From Ovis canadensis (lineage: Eukaryota > Chordata > Mammalia > Artiodactyla > Bovidae): 64,000 bases of DNA. A program made the translations under genes and the position numbers. This document shows, in pieces, positions 46,334 to 58,619 of the stretch (positions within the stretch are counted from its first letter, which is position 1; each line of letters starts with the position of its first letter). The notes under the pieces were generated by a model. It searched no databases and was not told the DNA's origin. It saw only the letters and a list, made by a program, of their open reading frames with translations. Where the stretch lies: the NCBI RefSeq assembly GCF_042477335.2, contig NC_091251.1:93263501-93327500 (forward strand), given 5' to 3'.

Positions 46334-47282
46334 AACTAGAGGACCAAATTAAAGTGTATGGCTCTGTGATAGTGGGTTAACAGAGTCACAAAGCATAGCA
46401 TTATTATACTTTTTGATATAGGGTTCTTTACCAAACTTTTTTTTTTTTCCTAAAATGGACTTATGGACTTATCCCTAGAGGGGACTTAGAAATGATATGG
46501 ATCGGTTGAGAAAACCACATGCAGAGCCTTGCTCAAGGTGGAAGAGCAGAGGTCCCACCATGGTAGGACAAGCTCAGTGCCTCCTGGGTTCCTGCACTGA
46601 AGTTTAAGTCCTGGCTTGAAGCCAGGCCATCTCAGTGGGGTTGTTGGGTTGATTAACATTGGTGCTTTTTTATGTGTCAAATGAGTACTTGGAAATTTCT
46701 TCTTGAGTTTTGAGGAATATGAATCACAGAGATAAGCATTTCGTTCAGAACAGCCCTTGTGAGGGAGGGGAGCACACAGCGAACAGGCCTAACTGAAGAT
46801 GCCAGTTTCGCTTGTAGAATGAGCTGCAAAAGTGAAGGGGATTTACAAATAGCTGTCTTCTGCTTATTCTTCTGTGTAAGTTTGCTCATACACAACTCTC
46901 TGATAAGGAGCGTATTTCATACATCATTTTTACAGGGTGAAAGTTACTAGTAAAATGGAATATGGTTCACTTCTCAGCTCCTTCAAGTCTTGGCTCAGAG
47001 ATGTCTGTGTAATGAGTCTTACCCTGACCCATCCTATTTAAGGTTGCAACACATCCTCCCTCCCTTCATTCATTCCTGAATCCCTTATTCTGCTATGCTG
47101 GCCTTTTTCTTTTTAAGACTACAGATCCCCTCTGATAGTAAATGTGTATCTCCCATATAATTTGTCTCTGTGTTGTGTTTATTGCCTGTTGTGTATTTCC
47201 TCCATTAGACTACAAGCTCTGCAAAGGCAGACTTTATATATCCCCCATATACAATCCAAAGGCAGATTATATATCCCCAGTA

Positions 47283-47612
47283 GGAAGAGTCAATAGTGCC
47301 TGGTAGGAGACAGAGGTTCGATCCCTGAGTCGGAAAGATCCCTTGGAGAAGGAACTGGCAACCCACTCCAGTATTTCTTGCCTGGGAAATTCCATGGATG
47401 GAGCAGCCTGGTAGTCTGTGCGTAATAAGTTGCTTCCGTCGTATCTGACTCTGTGCAGCCCTATGGACTGTAGCCCACCAGGCTCCACTATTTATGGGAT
47501 TCTCCAGGCAAGAATACTGGAGTGGATTGCCGTGCTCTCCTCCAGGGGATCTTCCTGGGCTGTAGTCTGTGAGGTTGCAAAAGAGTGGGACACAGCTTAG
47601 CGAGTAAACAAC
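47283..47612 (+). mobile_element. older Bov-tA SINE, split by another SINE
   Basis: Sense Bov-tA whose body runs 47283-47420, is interrupted, and resumes at 47572 with 'gaggttgcaaaagagtggga' to 'cttagcgagtaaac'. Its head is truncated. Confidence 0.88.
47421..47561 (-). mobile_element. younger Bov-tA SINE nested in the previous one
   Basis: Antisense Bov-tA, lacking its tRNA head, flanked by a perfect 10-base duplication gtagtctgtg (47411-47420 and 47562-47571) of the host SINE's own sequence. Confidence 0.9.
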
Positions 47613-47669
47613 AACAAACCATAGTATATATTCAGTATATATGTGTTGAATGAATGAATTTGGCAAAAG

Positions 47670-50600
47670 CAGCTACTCTTTAGGATTCCTACTAGTAAAA
47701 TGACAGAGCCTCAATCCCAGTGATTATTTTGTGAACTCATTGGGAATGGCAACATCTTCAGTTGATATATAAAGAAAATAGATTATTTTAAGTGTGTGAG
47801 TTGTGTTACATACAGTGTTCTGAAGCCTTCTCGCTTATTTGGCAGTAAACAAGGAGCTTAGATTCAGATGAAAAAAATCATTACATTTTCAGCTTGAATC
47901 AGTGGAACAAATTCTTTACATATTAGAATCTAGATAACTGATAAAACTGCACACAGAAATTCTCAAATGTAGGTTTGAACAGTAGCTGGTTTTAAACATG
48001 ATTAACTTAAAAGGTTTTCATTTTCAACACTGAGGCCAGAAAAAGGGGGGGCAGGTTTCAGAGTCTCAGGTAGCCTGGTAATTGCTGGTAGCCTCCTGGG
48101 AATTTTTAGGACATTGTGTCATTTATAAATGCTCATTTTTGTTATTTGAAGAGATATTTGACTTTAGAAATTCAAGAGAAATAACGATGTTAATTAGGGG
48201 ACTCAAACGGGGGTTCTGTAGTAACCTAGAGAAGTAGGAGTGGGTGGGAAATGGGAGGGTAGACTCAAGAGGGAGGGGACATAGTACACCTGTGGTTAAT
48301 TTATGTTGATACATGCCATATTGTATTATCAATACATAATACATATCATATCATAATACAATACATATCAATATTGTAAAGCAATCATCAGTCAAAATAA
48401 ATATTAAAGATGGTAATTAATATCTCAGGAAGTTGTTAAGGAACCTAGAAAATACCTTAGAAATCGAGTATTCTGACTTTTTGCATAAGCTTAAGGCCAA
48501 AGGCTGAATTATTTGCCCAATATCATACAACTTATGAGTGGCAGAATTGGTATAATTTTTGTCAACAGTTTTCACTGAAGTATCTTTAATAAGAGAGGAG
48601 TGTATAAATCTTTCTTTGGAGGTAACCCAGGAAACACTATTATGGATTTATTTAGAGATGTATATTTTTTTCTTAAAAATTTCAAAAATTTATGCAGGCA
48701 TTTTAACTTACACAAATTATTTTCTCTTAATGTGTGTAGGCTTTGTGTGTATGTGCGTGTGTGCAAAAATGTGCTTATTTGAGGAGTCGACATTCGGAAT
48801 TTGAGGATATGAACAGAATGAAAGAACACCTTAGATTATTATTGTCTTAGAAGTGTTAAAAAATCAGAGTTTTAAAGAAAACTAACAGGGAAGTAGCTCT
48901 ACTTGATCTGTTCTGAAGGTAAATATATGGGGAAATTAATTATAGTGCAGTGGAAATATTTTATTTAGAAAATATTTTAAACCTCAACTTTAGAAGATCG
49001 GATTGCTATTTTTGTCGTTTCAACATTCTGTGTAAGTGCAGTCAGATACGATTTGTATCTTTGTGCTAAAGATACTGGTTTGGAAGGGATCAGTTTTTAA
49101 AAAGAGAGATGATTTGTATATAGAATTTGAACATATTTTTTCCCTGACCATAAAATTAGACTGCGCTTATATAGAAAAAGACAGCCGATCCCACCCTACC
49201 GTTCCCCAGCAGGGAATACTCTGAAGGTTTTTAGTTCTTGATCTTTAATGTTAATTGTTTCTTTTGTAACACAAGGTTAAATGAGATATTTATTATGCAG
49301 CCAAATTGTGACTTGATTTTAATATGCTCTAAAATATTGTTTCCACAACTAATTGGATAGCAGGATGTAAAAGAAAGATCACAGGGCTGGCATTCAGGAG
49401 GTAGTGACTTAATTTTATAGGTAAAAGGAGAGTTTTACAGTGATGGTTGGATATTGGGGTCTCTTCCGGCTCCCAAGAGTTTATGAGCTCTATTAGCTTG
49501 TAAGATGCTTAGTATCTCCAAAAATGTTCTTTCTAAAATTTAAATGTACAAATAGCATGCACATTTCAAATTGTTCATTGTCTCCACACAAAACAGTTCT
49601 CTCAAGATGAGTATTTTGAGAGCCAGTGCCCCCTGGTTTCATCTGGTCAGGGGGTTTTCCTATCTGACTTCCGGAGGCATCACCATGCCAGAACTTGCTG
49701 ATTGGTCACTGGTGGCTTATAGCAAATTTGTCTCTGCGAAGCAAGGTGGATTCTGTGAGCCTCTTGGCAATTTTTAGGCCACCTCCTGAAACACAAAGAA
49801 CTTTCAGACTGGCCTGCAATCTCAAGGAACTGGAACTTGGGAGTCTCTCAATTTTTATTTGATTTTCATTAATTGCAGGTGTGGGTGTCTGGAGGCCTGT
49901 GTGACAAGTGTGTACACGATGGTCTTGCCATGCTAGTACCACCTGAAAGGCGTGCTGTTGTGTGGGTTTGCAGTTAAGTCTGTGTCACACTAGAGAGTTT
50001 ACTAGTGCTAGATGGAATGGCAGCAGTCCCCTGCAGAATTACGAATTCACATCCCATTCTGGCAGAAGTATATGTTTAGAAGTTCAAATATGGTATCTGT
50101 TGGCAGGCATGACTCGACAGCTAGTGAGTGAGTGGGCAAGAATCGCACTTTGAGTGCAGATAACCAGGCTGTGGTCCCTATCCCAAAGATGCAATTATGG
50201 CTTGGTACCCAGGAGAGTCACTTTTCAGAAATCATAGCTCTGAAGTGAGAGAGAGCTATACAGCCCCCGAATTATTTTGTGATCTCGTTTTCATTTTTCA
50301 CATCTTCTTGATTTGAAGTTTTGAAGAACTTGGCAGAGTGCTAAAATATAGTCTGGACAGAATAAGTCCAGGGTTCCCCAAAGGCTGACTTTGAGGCTGA
50401 AGAAAGCCTTTATTCCCCCTTTCATTTCGCTAAGGTATGACTGTATTAGAGCAGATGGGAGTGAGCATTTGAGCTTAAGTTGTGTGAAAACTTCAGCAGC
50501 CAATTGGCTGACTCTTAGGGTAAGGCAGGAAGAACCACCCACGTTTTCCATTTTGGATTTGAGTCACAGAGAACAGGTTTCTTACAGAAACCATTTGGCT

Positions 50601-51430
50601 TTAACAAGTGTATGGAAATTTCATCTTCGATTAAATTGATGTTTTTATCTTCATGGTGCATGTTTCACGTTAATTATTTCCCCTTTACAATCTATAGGTT
50701 CAGTGTTAAATTTGAATCTCCTGTAGAACTGACTATAAACTAATTTCCCAGGATTTTTGTCTAAGAGGTAGATGAAAAAGAGTGTACTTTCAGGTAAGGA
50801 TTAGTTTTACTTTATCTTAATAATACACAGCTCCTTTGACTGAAGTTTAGTTTTCTCCTACCTACCCTCCTCACATGAATAGAAGTGTAGGTGAACTTTT
50901 TTAAAGGTGGCAAATTGAGTTCTACAGACAGGTTTCCACCTGTTTGTGATGACCTAAGAGGTGTCAGTCGGCTGACTACTTAGAGCAATTAGAGAAGCAA
51001 TATGTAATGGTGATTAAAACACACACGTGTGTTCATTTAAAAAGGCTTGTAAAACTGTTTTAATTTTTTTTAGGGGGAGGAAACCATCTTTCTGCTACTT
51101 ACCACTTCCTTCCTCAGATTGATGGATCAATCTATCATCTGTCTGTTTTCTATTTTAAAGCTTAAAGACATGGATGGTTTTAAGATTAATTTTTCTATCT
51201 CTGTGGCATCCCAAAGTACTATTATAGTTCTGGGCATGAGAATAGTATTGAAAAAGATAAATAATTTGGAATTTATAAGGCTAGTATTTAGGACTGAGTG
51301 TTCCCTAGGAAGAAAGAGAATTGTGCAGACCGAAACAACCACTCTGACCCTCCCAACCCAAATCCAAAAAAGTCACATGGCCTAGAAAAAAATATGCTTC
51401 GTTGGGATTGTCGTAGTGGTTCTGGATACA
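47670..51430. other. long unique-looking intron-like stretch
   Basis: No Bov-type element for about 3.7 kb, which is unusual here. About 48425-48560 is weakly MIR-like. A donor-like CAG/GTAAGG at 50793 has no usable open exon before it (stops in all three frames after the nearest AG). Confidence 0.5.
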
Positions 51431-51432
51431 AA

Positions 51433-51612
51433 GTGAAGTGAAGTGAAAGTCACTCAGTTGTGCCCGACTCTTTGTGACCCCATGGACTGTACAGTCCATG
51501 GAATTTTCCAGGCCAGAATACTGGAGTGGATAGCCTTTGAGAACCTTCCCAACCCAGAGATCGAACCCAGGTCTTCCGCATTACAGGCAGATTCTTTACC
51601 AGCTGAGCCACG
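51433..51612 (-). mobile_element. Bov-tA SINE (palindrome subfamily)
   Basis: Antisense, shorter than usual. A perfect 22-base palindrome (51480-51501) sits where the standard copy has 'gcccaccaggctcct'. The copy at 61871 shares this structure. Confidence 0.92.
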
Positions 51613-52045
51613 GTGAAAGTGCATTTCTGAGATCAATAATTTGGCTTTTTAATCTGTTACTTAATTTACCTAATTGATTTTGAGGTATGGAATCACTTCT
51701 AAATTAATTTTTGTACCTATTTAGAATGGTTACTTTACGTTTAAAATATTTAAAACTCACCTTTAAGTTGTTGGCATCGTTTGAAGAGGAACAAGACAAT
51801 TGAGTGAATAATGCAAAAATCACTTAGTAATGCATTGTAGGGTGGCTTTTGGTCCAGGTTCAGTTTCCTAACTATATTACCAGGTAAAAGAAAGTTTGCA
51901 AAACATTAACATACCAACAAAGCAGCAGCTCAGTAGAAAGACGCTGGCTTGGGATTTAAAACAAGCTGTGGATGACATGTGGATAACATTTCTTTCAAGT
52001 GCATCCTGGGATCAGCCTCCCCTAGACCTTCATAGTAAGTTCTTA

Positions 52046-52309
52046 TTTATATATGGCTGTGCTGGATCTTTGTCACTGCGTGGGCTTTCTCAAGTTGTGG
52101 TTAGCAGGGGTTACTCTCTAGTTGCGATGTGCGGACTTTTCATTGCACTGGTTTCTCTTGTTGCAGAACCAGGCTCTAGGTCATTCGGGCTTTAGTAGTT
52201 GTGGCTCCCGGGCTCTAGAGCACAGGCTCAGTAGTTGTGGCTCATCTTAGTTGCATCTCCTGCACTGGGAGAAAGATTCTTTACCACTGAGCCACAAGGG
52301 AAGGCCTGT
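52046..52309 (-). mobile_element. CHR-type SINE
   Basis: Antisense: 'atggctgtgctggatctttg', 'gtttctcttgttgcagaacc', end 'gagccacaagggaaggcc'. Flanks agtaagttctta / agtaacttctta differ by one base. Confidence 0.87.
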
Positions 52310-52384
52310 AGTAACTTCTTAAGTGATTTCCCTGCACTGCTCTTTGTAAAGTTGGATCTTGTTACTGTCTGCTTAAAACACTCT

Positions 52385-52652
52385 GCTGCTGCTGCTGCTT
52401 CTAAGTCGCCTCAGTCATGTCCGACTCTGTGCAACCCCATAGATGACAGCCCACCAGGCTCCCCTGTCCCTGGGATTCTCCAGGCAAGAACACTGGAGTG
52501 GATTGCCATTTCTTTCTCCAGTGCATGAAAGTGAAAAGTGAAAGTGAAGTCGCTCAGTCGTGTCCACTTCTTAGCGACCCCATGGACTGCAGCCCACCAG
52601 GCTCCTCCATCCATGGGATTTTCCAGGCAACAGTGCTGGAGTGGGTTGCCAT
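52385..52652 (-). mobile_element. Bov-A2 SINE with perfect target-site duplication
   Basis: Antisense dimer with CTG start; 12-base duplication ttaaaacactct identical at 52373-52384 and 52653-52664. Confidence 0.96.
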
Positions 52653-52967
52653 TTAAAACACTCTAGGGCCTCCCTATTACCTATAGCAGTGATTTTCAAA
52701 CTCAAGACATCTTTTATAATATTAAAAATTGTTAAAGACCCCAGGGAACTTTTGTTTCTGTTGATTATATCTCTTCTTATGTACTGTATTAGAAATTAAA
52801 ATGGAGAAAAGTTTAAAACACAAGAATGTACAAGCTTACATTCTCATTGTGATTCTCACAAGTGATGACATCATCAAGTCATGCAGCTTCTGGAAAATGC
52901 TCGAGAGAGAGTGAGAGTGAAACAGCATGGTATTATTGTTTGAAAGTGTGATTTATAGAGATATAAT

Positions 52968-53331
52968 TGTGGTGCTGGAGAAGATTCTTGAGAGTCCCTT
53001 GGAGTACAAGGAGATAAAGCTAGTCAATCCTAAAAGAAATCAACCCTGAATATTTATTGGAAGGACTGGTGCTGAAGCTGAAGCTCCAATACTTTGGTCA
53101 CCTGATGAGAAGAGCTGACTCATTGGAAGAGACCCTGATGCTGGGAAGGCTTGAGGGCAGGAGGAGAAGGGGACGACAGAGGATGAAATGGTTGGATGGC
53201 ATCTCCGACTCAATGGACATGAGTTTGAGCAAGCTCTGGGAGATAGTGAAGGACAGGAAGCCTGGCGTGCTGCATGCAATCCTTGGGTTTGCGAAGAATC
53301 GGACACAACTTGGTGACTGAACAACAAAAAA
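52968..53331 (+). mobile_element. BovB LINE 3' fragment
   Basis: Sense BovB tail; 87-codon open frame 53057-53320 ([20 protein letters not shown]..., [20 protein letters not shown]). A frame change lies before it. Ends 'gactgaacaacaaaaaa'. Confidence 0.92.
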
Positions 53332-53334
53332 GCT

Positions 53335-53755
53335 TACAGTGTAGGCCACCCTTTTTAGTATACAGTTCTCTGAGTTTTGACAAATTAGTATGGCTGTATA
53401 ACCACAGTGAAGATAAAGAACATTTCTGTCACCCCCAAATGTTCCGCTACTGTTAGCCACAGCTCCCTCTGACCTGTTTTCTAGCTCTGTGGTTTTGCTT
53501 TTGCCTAAATATCGTGTAAATGGAATCATACAGTCTGTAACCTTTTGAATCTGGCTTCTTTCATTTAACATAATGCATTTGAGATTCATCCATGCTGTTG
53601 TGTGTATCACTAATTTGTTCCTTTTTATGACTGCCTTACTCCAGTGTATGAATATTTATGTTCATACATAGACAAACATTTGAGTATGTTTGTCTACTTA
53701 ACAGTTGGAGGACATTTGGGTTTTTTCTAGTTTTTTGGTGGTGGTATGTCTTAGT
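53335..53755 (-). repeat. L1 3' region, antisense
   Basis: 'ctgagttttgacaaattagt', 'tgtaaatggaatcatacagt', 'gagattcatccatgctgttg', 'cagttggaggacatttgggt'. Confidence 0.75.
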
Positions 53756-53800
53756 ATTGTTACTAAGATAGTTTTAACCCCGCCGACTCCCTGAAAGGAT

Positions 53801-53864
53801 CTCCAGGATGTCCCGGGGCCCAAGACCTCTCTCTCCAGGATGTCCCGGGGCCCAAGACCTCTCT
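53801..53864. repeat. 32-base perfect tandem duplication
   Basis: Unit 53801-53832 (starts ctccaggatgtcccggggcc) is repeated exactly at 53833-53864. Confidence 0.95.
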
Positions 53865-53869
53865 CTGAG

Positions 53870-54180
53870 GACCTCTGGCTCCCCTGAACCACTTGCTTGC
53901 TGGGTGCAGCGAGCTCTCTGTTTGGAATGTCAGGATCTTGCTCAAGGGTCTGTCCTGTACTGCTCTTTCTAAGCCCACTTCCCACCGTTACCCCTTCATG
54001 CCCCAGGGCTGGGCTGGTCACCACCACCTGCTTGGCTGCCATTTGAGGACATGCCAGCTGCTCAGCTTCTTGAGGATGATGTCTTTCCTCTGCATCCCAG
54101 CACATGCTGAGTACACAGAAGATGTGCTGCTTGTTGGAAGGAATAAATACTGTAACAGTCCCTTACAGGTATAAAGCATT
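53870..54180. other. GC-richer segment with open frames on both strands, unresolved
   Basis: A 93-codon + frame (53893-54174) and a 135-codon - frame (54105-53698) overlap. Base composition is higher in GC than the flanks. I see no domain or poly-A. The - frame also runs through the 32-base duplication and the repeat, which argues against a real gene. A retropseudogene of an unknown transcript is possible. Confidence 0.3.
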
Positions 54181-54351
54181 TTATTGTTTATATGAGGCTT
54201 TCCCAGGTGTGATGACTTTCATCCCTCATTTCAGCTCCACTGAAGCACATAACACATGAGCTTTTATTTTTTTTCTAGACAAGAATATTAAGTCTTAAAG
54301 CTCTAGTCTTAACCAAATTATACCTTGGAGGAGCTTTTAATAAATGTACCA

Positions 54352-54448
54352 GTGCCTGGAGAATCCCGTGGACAGAGGGGCATGGGGGCCTATGGTCCAC
54401 AGGGTCACAAAGAGTCAGACACGACTGAAGCAACTGAGCACACACTAG
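54352..54448 (+). mobile_element. Bov-A SINE 3' fragment
   Basis: Only 'gtgcctggagaatcccgtgg' to 'gaagcaactgagcacacact' remains. Confidence 0.85.
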
Positions 54449-54727
54449 TGCTCCAGACCAATTAAGTTCTGATTTCTGGAGGTGAGGCCTATTAGTATTT
54501 TTTCAACAGTGTCATTGTTTAATCTCATGTGTAGCCACGGTAGAAGAGTTTGACTCACTGTGTAGTCTTAGTGGTGATGTAGTCAAGAGTAGAACCCAGG
54601 TTGACTCCCATTCTAATGCCTTTTCCTCCACATAATGAACTCTCACATGAAGGGAAGCACTGCAGAGGTTTAGGGAGCCTCAGGATAGACGCCAGCGTTT
54701 CAATTTATGGAGGGACTGTAGTGCAGG

Positions 54728-54943
54728 AGGGCTTCCCTGATAGCTCAGTGAGTAAAGAATCTGCCTGTGATGCAGGCGATGCGGGCTTGATTCCTGGGTC
54801 GAGAAGATCCCCTGGAAAAGGAACTGGCAACCCTCTCCAGCATTCTTGCCTGGAAAACCCCACGGACAGAGGAGCCTGGCAGGCTACAGTCCATGGGGTC
54901 GCAAAGAGCCAGACACGAATGAGTGACTAAACCCACACACATG
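54728..54943 (+). mobile_element. Bov-tA SINE
   Basis: Complete sense copy, head 'gggcttccctgatagctcag', end 'gacacgaatgagtgactaaa'. Confidence 0.93.
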
Positions 54944-55439
54944 TCGCCCAAGAAGCTCAGGATTAAGTTTAGTCAGGGGACCATGTTTCTGTTTTGACTC
55001 TGCCTTTATTAACTGTAGATTAGTCAATACTTGAATCTGTTCTCACTTGTAAATGAAAGATACTACCTTAAGTTCTAGAAGCTATGATGGGGATCAAATT
55101 AGACAGTGTGTTAAAGGATTTTAAAGGATTTATTTAAAGGACTATAAAATCCTTTTGTAAACTATGAAGTGCTGTCTAATACTAATTTTTACTTGATTTT
55201 AGCCTAGTGTATTTATTGGCTAGCTTTCCTAGGGGTTCATAAATTGTACAAGTTATATATAAATAGGGTCTCACTGAAATAGTCAAATAACAGAATTATG
55301 CAGAGTAAAACCAAGAGGTCACTCTTGGTCGCATACTTTCAATCCTTGGTGTACACAATTAAGTGCATAAATATGTATGTATGTAACGTAAGTTATTTTT
55401 TCAGTTGTCTTAACATAACTAGAGTCTTACTTTATATGT

Positions 55440-55640
55440 TTTTCTTTTCTGAAATCTTGACAACATGTCTTAGATCATTCCATATTAGGGTATATAAATC
55501 CTTCTCCTTTTTATAGCGGCATATTTTTTTCATACATTTCGAAGTTGATGGACATTTGGCCTGCTTTCCACTTTTTTGCATTTATAAAAATGCTAATTAA
55601 CATTCTGAGCTCTTATTAAAACATTAGTTTATTATTATTC
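55440..55640 (-). repeat. L1 fragment, antisense
   Basis: 'agatcattccatattagggt', 'gttgatggacatttggcctg', 'cttttttgcatttataaaaa' in antisense L1 order. Confidence 0.5.
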
Positions 55641-55737
55641 AAAGATTTATTCTGTTTTTGATATTGGGAGATGAAGTAGTGAGTTTTTATGTATGAGATC
55701 TTAGACCTTACCTACTCAAGTCAGACTAGGACTAAAG

Positions 55738-55942
55738 GGGACTTCCCTGGTGGTCCTCACTCTCAATGCAGGGAGCCTGGGTTTGACCCCTGGTCAGGGG
55801 ACTAGATTCCGCATGTCACAGATAAGAGATCCTGCATGCCACAGCTGAAGGTACCATGTCACAACGAAGATCAGAGCTCTCATGTGCCACAGCTAAGACA
55901 TGACACAGCCAAATAAATACATGAATATTATTTTAAAAAAGA
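55738..55942 (+). mobile_element. CHR-type SINE
   Basis: Sense: 'ggggacttccctggtggtcc', 'gggtttgacccctggtcagg', end 'gccaaataaatacatgaa'. Confidence 0.85.
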
Positions 55943-55949
55943 ATAGAAC

Positions 55950-58610
55950 TAAGCTTCTAAAAAAAAATCATGGTAAAGTATACTAGACCTTGGGGAATTT
56001 TTTGTGTGTTCTTGTATATTTTATTTTTATGATATTCTTATTTCACTATTTGGATAGACTTTTAAAGTCTAGTATGTGTATCACTTAAATTTTAACTCCT
56101 TTGGTTATGATTTCTCGATACTTCCAGCTGTGATTTCAGAAGTGCTTTGTATCTATGACATCACAGTTTACTTTCTAAATGACTTACATATGTATATTTT
56201 AATACCAGTAATCATTTACATATATAGAAATAGTTTGTGCTCAGCAGTATCCCATTTTGTAGAAAGTATGTATCAATAAAAATAGTCTATTAATGCAACA
56301 AGACAAATGCTTATTGATGGTATTTTGGAGTGAAAAATGCTGCTAAATGGGAAGTGGATCTTGAATTCTATTTATTATCTAACAGTGACCTTGATAAAAT
56401 AATGCTTTTCCTCACTGGTAAAATAGGTCACTTTATGCTTAATGAGCCATCATTCTTGAGGAACATTGGTATGAATAAGAAATACTTGGGAGAACATTTG
56501 GCACAGTGATCTAGATGAGTTGCAAAATGAAATTCTAGTAATACTTCCTTTACGTTGAGTAATAAGGAGAACATTTCCGGAAAGGTTTGGTTATTCATAA
56601 CAAATTAAAGATTAAAATGATCTGTCTCTATTGATGAAAGTACCAGAAGGCATCTTTCAAGTTTTTTTATACACACTGAATATATTTATGTTCTTATAAA
56701 TTTATTCTAGGCATAATTGACTATTAATTTAAGGGGCCCCGAGTGGTTATTTCTCAGTGGTGGTTATTATAAATGGACTTTTAGCAGAGATACAATTTTA
56801 CCTACAGTCTTTGTGTACTCTTGTGTCTCATCTTACTTGAATGATAAAGCGAAACAGGTCTAGGTGCATAGTCTGGAGCCCACTGATGGTGTCAGCTCCT
56901 TATTCCCTCCTGCGTCTCCTTAATTTGTCTCTCCTGTTCAAATCTGAAATTTGGTGACCAAATGGTGGAAACAGATCTTTTGGTGAACTCTTGGCCTTAC
57001 AGACTGAAATCTGTATTTTATTAAGAAGTGAGAAAACATGATAAATCACAGTGAAGACACTGTCATACTGTCGCATTCCTGGTTTTTCATTTATAAGCCT
57101 TTTTCTAAAAGAAATATATTTGATGATTGACTGGCAGAAAGAGTGCATTGGCTCACTCTCCCGTGAGGACTTATTCCCTAAAAGTTAGCCTGGCAACCCA
57201 AAGTGGGTTTAGATCACAGGAAGCAGCTGAGTGGCGGTGACTTTTGGTTGCTATTGATCATGCAAGCAGTTTCAAATCAATAACCCTAGTGTAATCTACT
57301 CAGAGCAATACCTTTAAAAAATGTTCTCAGATTCCTCTTTTCCTCCTGTTTCTAGACTTTCTAATTTGTTTGTCTAGATCCAGAAACAACATTGTCCTTT
57401 ATTGCCGCCTACTTGGAGCTGCTTTCTGAGATAACACACTCCACCCTTCAGAGGAATTCATTTCTTCTTCCAAAATTAGGGATGTGTTATTTTTATCCAT
57501 GCCCCGTATTTGGATTTCCAGCTTTTAGAATTTGAATACTCATGTACATTCTGCCCTCGGGACTGAGCAGCACTGTCTAAGGAGTTCCCTTCTCACCCCC
57601 CTGCTTTTCAATATGGGAACATCGCATTCCTGGTCTCGCATTTGTTCTGCGTGTGTGTTTCAGTGTGATCTTAGCAAGTTCATTCAAGCAGTGGTTGAAC
57701 TGAGGTTAAGTGTGTTACGGTTGTTTGGCAGGATGTGGCCATAAACACTTCTCTTAAAACACAGAATGGCCTGGGGTGACTGTAATGTTCAATTGCATAA
57801 TCACAGATTACAAACACAGGCATGAGCACGTGGGCTGCATACATCTTCAGTGAGGAATTGCCCCACAGGATGGAGTCTACTTTAGAAACTATCTGTAGAG
57901 TTCCCTTAAGTGTTTTCTCAAGACAATTACATGACTATTATGCATTTAATTGGAATGCTTCTGATTGGGTAGAACTATGAATAGTTTCCAGGGTTGCCAG
58001 AAAGTCTTCTACTTAACATCTATAGGAATATTGTACATATTTTTCTAAATTTCATCAAAATTTCTCCTATCCCCTTTTTCCTTCCCCTCCTGATGTTTTT
58101 TTGCAAAAGATACCCTCAAAAGTAATTCATGCTCTACCGACTGGATGGAGGGGAGTCCTCAAATATTGATAATGTGTCCATTCAATGCGTCTCTGCTGTG
58201 AATGCCAGGAACTGGTCTTTGGAGCTCTTAGGGACTATAGGAAAATACTCCAGGTTATTGTGGGCAGCTGAAGAACTGAAAGATGGGCAGCAAGGCCTTT
58301 GTGGGCATGTTATATATTTTTGGAAGCTGATGGGAGTATATTGAGAAAGTTTTTTTTTTTTTTTTTTACTTCCTTAATTACCACTTGTAGTATTTATAGG
58401 AAACTGAATGTATTTGGTATGGACTTGGTGTTTCTGTAGTCTTAACTTTTACTAAATGTTTTTATTGAACTACTTATTATTCTTCAGTTTATAAGTAGTT
58501 TTTAATTATTTGTAACTGCTTACATACATTTCTTATGTGTTTTATTCAAACTGATTTTTGTCTCTAAAGTTGTTTACAGAAACCAAAATCAGTTAAAAAT
58601 ATTTCCTTGC
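55950..58610. other. intron-like unique DNA
   Basis: No Bov-type element. Open frames of 67-82 codons, one at 58129-58344 (starts MLYRLDGGESSNIDNV), have no splice or domain support. Confidence 0.5.
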
Positions 58611-58619
58611 TAGTGGCCC

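Larger units (their letters stand above)
46975..47660 (+). repeat. L2 LINE 3' end, split by nested SINEs
   Basis: 'cttggctcagagatgtctgt', 'gtgttgtgtttattgcctgt', 'tagactacaagctctgcaaa', and past the insertion 'gtgttgaatgaatgaat': the classical L2 3' terminus, cut by the SINEs at 47283-47612. Confidence 0.7.
52687..53832 (+). repeat. ancient DNA-transposon-like element, split
   Basis: Left part 52687-52955: 'tgattttcaaactcaagaca', 'ttaaagaccccagggaactt', 'tgtattagaaattaaaatgg', 'cagcttctggaaaatgctcg'. Right part from about 53750: 'cttagtattgttactaagat', 'ccgactccctgaaaggatct'. The two halves fit the known order of one mammalian repeat that starts 'ggttctcaaact' and ends 'accacactttgagaacc'. 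A BovB and an L1 piece lie between. Family name not certain. Confidence 0.5.

Noticed and set aside
50740..50800. Short exon between an AG at about 50751 and CAG/GTAAGG at 50793
   Set aside because: All three frames contain a stop, and no partner exon is visible.
58129..58344. 71-codon frame MLYRLDGGESSNIDNV...
   Set aside because: No splice sites of matching phase and no domain recognised.
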